Of a stretch of 64,000 bases of DNA, positions 58,688 through 64,000 are shown piece by piece (the stretch's first letter is position 1; each line of letters begins with the position of its first letter). Source of the DNA: Kribbella jiaozuonensis (lineage in GTDB: Bacteria > Actinomycetota > Actinomycetes > Propionibacteriales > Kribbellaceae); the NCBI RefSeq assembly GCF_005233875.1, contig NZ_SZPZ01000003.1, positions 496,001 to 560,000 on the forward strand, in the 5' to 3' direction. Under the pieces are notes generated by a model. That model made no database searches. It was not told the DNA's origin and saw only the letters and a list, made by a program, of their open reading frames with translations. Both the position numbers and the translations under genes were made by a program.

Positions 58688-58969
58688 GACCTGCCCGGCG
58701 CGGAGCGTCGTGCCGAGGCGGGGGTGGCGGCCGGCGAGGTGCTGGAGGTCGAGGTGGAGCTGGACACGGCTCCGCGGGAGCTCGAGGTGCCGGAACCGTT
58801 GGCCGAGGCGCTTGCACGGGACAGTCGGGCTCAGGCGTTCTGGGAGACGTTGAGTTACAGCAACCGCCAGTGGCACGTGCTGCAGGTGACCTCGGCCAAG
58901 ACCGACACCACCCGTGAGCGGCGGATCGAGAAGTCGATCGGGATGCTTCGCGACGGACGGGCTCGCTAG
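58688..58969 (+). pseudogene. 5'-truncated DUF1905/YdeI-type gene remnant
   Basis: The reading frame (LPGAERRAEAGVAAGEVLEVEVELD, then ELEVPEPLAEALARDSRAQAFWETLSYSNRQWHVLQVTSAKTDTTRERRIEKSIGML) matches the end of the DUF1905 domain and the whole YdeI C-terminal domain. The first part of DUF1905 and a normal start are missing, so this looks like a broken gene. A short GTG-started version (58724) might still be translated. Its TAG interlocks with the convergent M23 gene (CTAG). Confidence 0.65.
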
Positions 58970-59727
58970 CAGTAGGAGCGGCAGCCGTTGTCTGCGCCGT
59001 ACGTGCGGTGGGTCTTGGCGACGGTGCTGACGGGGGAGAGTTGGCCGCCGTGGTGCCAGCTGTTGAGGAACTGTTGCGGGGCTACCGCGCCGCGGCGGAT
59101 CCACCACATGTTTGGCTTCGTCGGCCAGCTGATGCCGAAGTGCAGGTGTGGCGGGGTGACTCGGGCGCTACCTGTTTTCCCTGTGTGGGCAAGGGTTTGG
59201 CCCGCGCGGACGATCACGCCGGGGCGGATTCCGGGTGCGATGGCTGACAGGTGTGAGCCGTAGTACCTGACTCCGTCTACGCCGACGATCGACACCGAGA
59301 GGCCGCCGCGGTCGGGGCCGCGGTTGGTCTTCGGATCCCAGGTGTCTACGCGCGTCACTTCATCAACCCGCCCGTTCACCGGCGCCACGAACAGACAACC
59401 GACCTTCGCGAAGATGTCCGAGGCTGGGTAGTCGTGGTGGCTCTGTGAGGCGTCCGCTCGGCAACCACCAACCGGGAACACGTACCGCGGTGTCGGGTGC
59501 GAACGCGCTGGGTTGGAAGGCCGAGTTGTTGGCGTAGGACTGTGCGGGAGAGCTGGACTACTTGGTTGTACAGGCTTGCTTGGTTGTGGTGTCGGTGTCG
59601 GTGTTGGCGGTGGGTCGGCGGTGGGTTGGGTGCGGCTGAAGACGCCGGCTGCCGATAGCGCGAACAACCCACCGCCGGCGACGACCACCAGCGCTGCGAG
59701 AAAGACCGCCCAGAGGCGCCGCGTCAC
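58966..59727 (-). CDS. secreted M23 family peptidase
   Basis: A 253-residue protein. An N-terminal signal/anchor (about residues 5-29) leads to a Pro/Thr/Ser-rich linker to about residue 82, then a LytM/M23 domain. The zinc ligands are His and Asp in SHHDYPASD and the HLHFG motif near PPHLHFGISW. M23 peptidases cut peptidoglycan cross-bridges. The ATG is inside the excalibur-repeat gene's stop (ATGA at 59724-59727), so both secreted proteins are co-expressed. Confidence 0.9.
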   Translation of the reverse strand: MTRRLWAVFLAALVVVAGGGLFALSAAGVFSRTQPTADPPPTPTPTPQPSKPVQPSSPALPHSPTPTTRPSNPARSHPTPRYVFPVGGCRADASQSHHDYPASDIFAKVGCLFVAPVNGRVDEVTRVDTWDPKTNRGPDRGGLSVSIVGVDGVRYYGSHLSAIAPGIRPGVIVRAGQTLAHTGKTGSARVTPPHLHFGISWPTKPNMWWIRRGAVAPQQFLNSWHHGGQLSPVSTVAKTHRTYGADNGCRSYC

Positions 59728-60383
59728 GGATACCAGAAGGCGTTGACTGCTGCGGACGAGTACACGGTTTCACACGGTATCCCGTTCTTGTCCGCGTCCA
59801 TGCGATCCGGCATGCCGTAGTACCACCAATATCTGACCGCTACCGCGTACGAAGCACCTCGCGCGGCCAGGTCCCGGCAGTACAACCCGGCCGACCAGTA
59901 CACGACCCCGCTGATCTCGCGACCGTTCCAGTAGGCGGCGACATCGCTGCGCGAGTACACGGTCTCGCACGGAATTCCGTTGCGGTCGGCATCCATCTGG
60001 TTCGGCTGCCCGTGCAGTCGCCAGTAGTCGATCGCCGCGACATAGCTGTATCCCTTGGCGTTCAGGTCCCGGCAGAACAACCCCGCCGGCAACGACCGGA
60101 CATCCCCGACTGCCGGCGCCGAGTTCGACGTCCCCTTCACCGTCGGCTTCGGTACGACGGTCTTCGTGACCACCGGCGCCGAAGCAGCCGGTGCCGAAGC
60201 CGCCGCCGACGGCGCGGTATCCGCGGCCCGTGGTGCCGGATCGTCCTTCGTCATCAGCACCACGAGCCAGGTCAGCAGCACCAGGATGACGCCGACCGCC
60301 ACCCCTCCCAGGGCTGCCAGCGTCGCGTTACCGCGCTCATCCTGCTGGTGACAATGCGTGCGTGTATACGGTTCTCCATTCAT
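59724..60383 (-). CDS. membrane-anchored protein with two excalibur domains
   Basis: A 219-residue protein. The start (ATG 60383) is followed by a membrane helix (about residues 22-45) and an Ala/Pro/Ser-rich linker. Two tandem units follow, each opening GLFCRDLNAKGYSY or GLYCRDLAARGASY and ending MDADRNGIPCETVY or MDADKNGIPCETVY: the excalibur calcium-binding motif DxDxDGxxCE. Excalibur domains are found on actinobacterial surface and nuclease proteins. Coupled to the M23 peptidase, which suggests joint action at the cell wall. Confidence 0.87.
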   Translation of the reverse strand: MNGEPYTRTHCHQQDERGNATLAALGGVAVGVILVLLTWLVVLMTKDDPAPRAADTAPSAAASAPAASAPVVTKTVVPKPTVKGTSNSAPAVGDVRSLPAGLFCRDLNAKGYSYVAAIDYWRLHGQPNQMDADRNGIPCETVYSRSDVAAYWNGREISGVVYWSAGLYCRDLAARGASYAVAVRYWWYYGMPDRMDADKNGIPCETVYSSAAVNAFWYP

Positions 60384-60523
60384 GATTCCCCCCGCACGCC
60401 ATTGAAGCTCCGTCACTCTGCGTTGTCTACAGGTCGGACCGGAATGGTGTTCATCGGGGGAACATCTGGTGGTCATGCGAACGGGTGATGATCGCGCCGA
60501 ATCCGCCTGGGAGAGGACTGCTG

Positions 60524-62269
60524 ATGGGGCACCCGCACGATCACTCGCATTCGCATGGGCACGACCACGACCACAGCCACGGCCATGATCATCACCATCC
60601 GAATTCCGAGCTCGATCTGGCGACCCTGGCCGCGCTCGACGAGTCGGTGCCGGACAGTGATCTGACGCCGGCCGAGGTGTCGCGGCGCGGACTGCTGCGG
60701 TCGGCGGGGATTCTCGGAGGTACGGCGGCGCTCGCCGTCAGCGGCGCGCAGTTCGCGGCGGCGACCTCGCCCGCGAAGGACGGCTGGATCTTCCAGCACG
60801 GCGACCGGCCCAACGTCTGGCTGGCCGGCGACCACCACATCCACACCCAGCTGAGCTCCGACGGCATGTACCGCGTCATCGACCAGGCGCGCCACGCGAC
60901 GGCGTACGGACTCGACTGGCTGGTCATCACCGACCACGGCGGCGCCACGCACGCGCGGATCGGCGTCGACCTCGTCAACCCGCAGATCAAGGCGGCCCGC
61001 GCCGAGTTGCGCGACACGCTGATCTTCCAGGGGCTCGAGTGGAACATCCCGGCCGCCGAGCACGGCACGATCTTCGTCGCCCCGGGCAGCCGTGAGGTCG
61101 ACGTACTCAAGCAGTTCGAGAACAACTACGACGGCAGCGTGAAGAACGCGAGCGCGAACTCACCCGCCAACGAGGCGCTCGCAGTCTCCGGCATCCAGTG
61201 GCTCGGTCAGCAGGTCGACAAGCGCCGGGTCGCGGACGCGCTGTTCCTTGCGAACCACCCGGCCCGCAACGGCATCGACAGCCCGCACGAGATCCGCAAC
61301 TGGCGCGACGCCGACCCGCGGATCGCGATCGGCTTCGAGGGCGCGCCCGGTCACCAGGCCGGCGGCCTCCCGAAGGGCATCGGTACGGCGGGCGCCCGCG
61401 GCCTGTACGGCAACGCCCCGAACCCGAACTCGTTCCCCGGCTACCCGGCCGAGAGCTACCGCACCTGGGGCGGATTCGACTGGATGACCGCGACCGTCGG
61501 CGGTCTCTGGGACAGCCTGCTCGCCGAGGGCAAGCCGTGGTGGATCACCGCGAACTCCGACTCGCACGTGAACTGGAACGAGACCTCCCGCCGTCCGGAC
61601 GGCTCGTCGCAGGAGCAGTTTGACCGCGACGGCCGGTACATGGACCCGGTCTACGGCAACACGGTCAACTCCACCGCGAGTGACTTCTGGCCGGGTTTCT
61701 ACAGCCGCACCCACGTCGGCGCGTCCCGCCGTGACTACCTGTCCGTGATGGACGGTCTACGCAACGGTCGTGTCTGGGTGGACCACGGCGCGCTGGTCAA
61801 GGGCGTCGAGGTCGAGGTCCGCGAGGTCGGCAAGCGGTACGGCGAACCGCTCGGCGGCGCGCTGATCGTGAAGAAGGGCCGCGCGATCGAGCTCGTCGTA
61901 CGGATCACCACCCAGACGCTGCCGAACTGGGCGAACTTCGTGCCGGCGCTCAACCGCGTCGACGTCATCCGGGGCTCGGTGACCGGGCCGGTCGGTGACA
62001 AGGACACGATCACCGCGCCGAACACCAAGGTCGTCAAGCAGTGGGACACGTCGGGCAAACGCGGTACGTTCGAGCTTGTCCACCCGCTGGGTCGCGCCGA
62101 CGAGGCGCAGTACGTCCGCGTTCGCGGCACCGACGGGAACCGCAGCCAGCCCGGGTACCTGGGCACGGCTGTGGATCCGGCCGGGCCCAAGCTGGATGTG
62201 GTCGGCGACGCGGACCCGTGGGTGGACCTGTGGTTCTACACCAACCCCATTTGGGTGCTGCCCAAGTAA
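60524..62269 (+). CDS. Tat-exported PHP-type metallohydrolase (CehA/McbA-like) with His-rich N-terminus
   Basis: A 581-residue protein. The first 30 residues are His/Asp/Gly-rich (HPHDHSHSHGHDHDHSHGH), then SRRGLLRSAG begins a twin-arginine-type signal, and the PHP domain opens with GDHHIHTQLSSDGMY. Further ligands are seen in VITDHGG, QGLEWNIP and NSDSH. The family includes CehA/McbA hydrolases and phosphoesterases. A signal after a His-rich prefix is unusual. ATG 60524 is preferred (GAGAGGA); GTG 60485 would add 13 residues. Confidence 0.85.
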   Translation: MGHPHDHSHSHGHDHDHSHGHDHHHPNSELDLATLAALDESVPDSDLTPAEVSRRGLLRSAGILGGTAALAVSGAQFAAATSPAKDGWIFQHGDRPNVWLAGDHHIHTQLSSDGMYRVIDQARHATAYGLDWLVITDHGGATHARIGVDLVNPQIKAARAELRDTLIFQGLEWNIPAAEHGTIFVAPGSREVDVLKQFENNYDGSVKNASANSPANEALAVSGIQWLGQQVDKRRVADALFLANHPARNGIDSPHEIRNWRDADPRIAIGFEGAPGHQAGGLPKGIGTAGARGLYGNAPNPNSFPGYPAESYRTWGGFDWMTATVGGLWDSLLAEGKPWWITANSDSHVNWNETSRRPDGSSQEQFDRDGRYMDPVYGNTVNSTASDFWPGFYSRTHVGASRRDYLSVMDGLRNGRVWVDHGALVKGVEVEVREVGKRYGEPLGGALIVKKGRAIELVVRITTQTLPNWANFVPALNRVDVIRGSVTGPVGDKDTITAPNTKVVKQWDTSGKRGTFELVHPLGRADEAQYVRVRGTDGNRSQPGYLGTAVDPAGPKLDVVGDADPWVDLWFYTNPIWVLPK

Positions 62270-62280
62270 GGAATTCAGTT

Positions 62281-62853
62281 GTGATCATCGCGATCGATGC
62301 CGACAGCATGGACACGGCGGCTGCCGACCACCTGTTGTACGAGCTGATCGACGCCGTGGACCAGCCGGTCGTCGCCCTCACCCATATGGTGTCGGGCGAC
62401 GACCGTCCGCACGTCGCGGTGTCGCTCACCAGCGCGGCCGACCTCGCGGACCCGATCCGCGAGATAGTTGCCGATCGCAACGTTGGCCTGGCCATCACTC
62501 GCGCGGGCGCCTCCGAACCCGAGCTCGCGGGCCCGAGCCGCTTGGTCCGCGGTGCGTACGTCGCCGCGGTCGAGGCAGCCCTCGGTACGTCGGGACGCGT
62601 GGTCCGCTGGCCCGGTCACGAGCAGGCGCACGGCGTACTACCTGCCGCCGAACTCTGCACCCGCTGCGGCATCGATCAACTCGAGGGCATCGGCGGCGTA
62701 CCCGTCGAGGACGACACCTTGGTCGACACCCTCGACTTCCTCCGCCCGGTCCGCCGCGACGGCCGCCTGGTCCTCCAGGTCCAGCCGGCCGCCGGCGACG
62801 TCCTGATCCCCTTCGAACTGCAACATCAGCAGAACTGCTGCACCGATCACTGA
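62281..62853 (+). CDS. cysteine-containing protein of unknown function
   Basis: A 190-residue protein starting at GTG 62281 after AAGGA, 11 bp after the PHP gene, so probably co-transcribed. The N-terminal part is a Rossmann-like alpha-beta segment (VIIAIDADSMDTAAADHLLYELIDAV). The later part has CTRCGIDQLEGIGG and ends QNCCTDH, so four or five Cys may bind a metal. I do not recognise a family. Confidence 0.5.
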   Translation: MIIAIDADSMDTAAADHLLYELIDAVDQPVVALTHMVSGDDRPHVAVSLTSAADLADPIREIVADRNVGLAITRAGASEPELAGPSRLVRGAYVAAVEAALGTSGRVVRWPGHEQAHGVLPAAELCTRCGIDQLEGIGGVPVEDDTLVDTLDFLRPVRRDGRLVLQVQPAAGDVLIPFELQHQQNCCTDH

Positions 62854-62871
62854 CCGAGGTACCGTCGAGGT

Positions 62872-63066
62872 ATGGGCGGTAAGACTGGGAAGTTCCTTGG
62901 TGTGCCGTACGACTGGCGTCCTCTGACGGGGCAGCGGGTCAAATCTCGTTGGTGGAATCCGGACGACCCGCGGTGGTTCACGCCGAAGGCGCTCGGGTGG
63001 GGGTACGGCTTCAACTTCGCGCGGCTGTTCGGCCGGCGGGGCAAGGGCTCACCCCCAGGCGAGTGA
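62872..63066 (+). CDS. DUF5808 family small protein
   Basis: A 64-residue protein: GKFLGVPYDWRPLTGQRVKSRWWNPDDPRWFTPKALGWGYGFNF is the family's characteristic Trp-rich signature as I recall it. Function unknown. Start ATG 62872, 18 bp after the previous stop, on the same strand. Its 3' end overlaps the convergent helicase gene by 18 bp. Confidence 0.8.
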   Translation: MGGKTGKFLGVPYDWRPLTGQRVKSRWWNPDDPRWFTPKALGWGYGFNFARLFGRRGKGSPPGE

Positions 63067-64000
63067 GTCGCGGAGCACCTCCGGCAGGTCTCCGATCACG
63101 CCGAGGCGTTGGGTGCAGCGGGTCAGAGCGACGTACAGGTCGCGGAGGCCGCGCGGCGACTCGATCACGATGCCGTCGGGGTCGACGACGAGGACCGAGT
63201 CGAACTCGAGGCCCTTGGCTTCGCGGGCGGTGAGGACTGTTACGCCGGCCAGGCCGTCGACAGCTTCCTGGATCAGCTCGAGGCGGTTCCGGGATGTGAT
63301 CACGCCGACCTCGCCGTGCGCCGTCTCCTCCGCCGCCATCTTGTAGACGTACAGCGCCTGCTCGGCCGCGGGAACGTCAGCGTGCCACGGCTTCACCCCG
63401 GTGGAGCGGACGGATTGCGGCGCCTGCGCCGACGGATCGACCTCCCGCAGTACGTCGTTGGCCAGCTCCATCACCTCCGCGGGCGTGCGGTAGTTCAGCG
63501 TCAGCTCGGCCAGCCGCCAGCGATGGTCGAACGTCTCGCCGAGCGCGCTCGCCCACGAAGTCCCGCCACCGATCGAGCTCGTCTGCGCAACATCACCAAC
63601 CACGGTCATCGACCGCAACGGGCACCGCCGCGCAATCGCCCGCCACGCCATCGGCGACAACTCCTGCGCCTCGTCGACGATGACATGACCGTACGTCCAC
63701 CGCCGATCCGCCGCGGCCCGATCAGCCAGCGTCCGGTCGTCATCCGCCTCGTACCGCTCGGCCAACGCCTCCGCGTCCAACAGGTCCTTCGCGGTCAGGA
63801 TCTCCGCCTCGTCGTCCTCGTCCCAGTCGGTCGAACCCGAACCGCTCAGCACGTCCAAAGCCCCTTGTGCATAAGCGACTGCGCGCGCCCGCGCCGCCCG
63901 CTCCCGCGCCGCCTCGGTGCCGTCGTCGCCGAGCAGCTCCGCCGCCTCGTCCAGCAGCGGCACGTCGGCCGGCGACCAGTCGTCGCCGTACCTCAACAGA
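63049..64000 (-). CDS. HelD/HelR-type RNA polymerase recycling helicase, C-terminal part
   Basis: About 317 residues of the C-terminal half are present; the N-terminus lies beyond the right edge. VIVDEAQELSPMAWRAIARRCPLRSMTVVGDVAQT is helicase motif II-III in the HelD style, with LTLNYRTPAEVMELANDVL, VGVITSRN, VLTAREAKGLEFDSVLVVDP and RDLYVALTRCTQRLGV as the later UvrD-like motifs. HelD-type proteins remove stalled RNA polymerase from DNA; the actinobacterial HelR branch gives rifamycin tolerance. The branch cannot be decided from this part. Confidence 0.85.
   Translation of the reverse strand, partial: LLRYGDDWSPADVPLLDEAAELLGDDGTEAARERAARARAVAYAQGALDVLSGSGSTDWDEDDEAEILTAKDLLDAEALAERYEADDDRTLADRAAADRRWTYGHVIVDEAQELSPMAWRAIARRCPLRSMTVVGDVAQTSSIGGGTSWASALGETFDHRWRLAELTLNYRTPAEVMELANDVLREVDPSAQAPQSVRSTGVKPWHADVPAAEQALYVYKMAAEETAHGEVGVITSRNRLELIQEAVDGLAGVTVLTAREAKGLEFDSVLVVDPDGIVIESPRGLRDLYVALTRCTQRLGVIGDLPEVLRDSLAWG

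Overview
The window is high-GC, actinobacterial chromosomal DNA, about 70% GC by eye. It has many GTG and some TTG starts and densely packed genes with ATGA or GTGA overlaps. The ribosomal block rpsF-ssb-rpsR-rplI, followed further on by a MATE exporter and dnaB, is typical of Actinomycetota. Overall gene content points to Propionibacteriales and most resembles Kribbella. That genus call is my inference from remembered relatives, not a search.

Layout. 1-3895: end of an MFS transporter, NUDIX hydrolase, small membrane protein, endonuclease IV-type protein, and an Lrp regulator divergent from an MFS exporter. 4092-5846: rpsF-ssb-rpsR-rplI with a structured leader and a strong terminator. 5919-18589: a relaxase-free type IV secretion-like locus with a pilin-like protein, a VirB8-like protein, two VirB6-like paralogs, a VirB4 that appears split over two genes, a VirD4-like coupling ATPase and accessory proteins of unknown role. 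It sits between rplI and the MATE-dnaB pair, which as I remember are neighbours in Streptomyces. 18631-23427: MATE exporter, a 324-bp region with several DnaA-box-like sites, and dnaB. DnaB carries two inteins. The first is an Ala1 mini-intein in the P-loop with the W/C/T signature of class 3 inteins. The second is a Cys1 intein with LAGLIDADG homing endonuclease motifs.

23452-47101 is an accessory region of small regulator-plus-enzyme modules. They include MarR/FMN reductase, MerR/DoxX, WYL/FAD oxidoreductase, ArsR/SRPBCC, LysR/MFS, HxlR/reductase and AraC/NmrA-like pairs. Many divergent promoters contain readable palindromic operator candidates. The region also holds a MsmK-type ABC ATPase, DrrAB-type ABC pair, secreted metzincin protease, PhyH oxygenase and prolyl aminopeptidase. 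47104-51143: UbiA prenyltransferase, then a Vgb-type streptogramin lyase overlapping an ABC-F ATPase, divergent from a TetR regulator. This is a plausible antibiotic-protection module.

51207-64000: glyoxalase-fold proteins, SDRs, an LCP ligase, a DUF3152 protein, small unknown proteins, a structured non-coding stretch ending in a strong terminator, a YdeI gene remnant, a secreted M23 peptidase with an excalibur-repeat protein, a His-rich Tat-exported PHP hydrolase, a DUF5808 protein, and the C-terminal part of a HelD/HelR-type helicase running off the right edge.

No tRNA, rRNA, CRISPR array, insertion sequence, relaxase or integrase was recognised.
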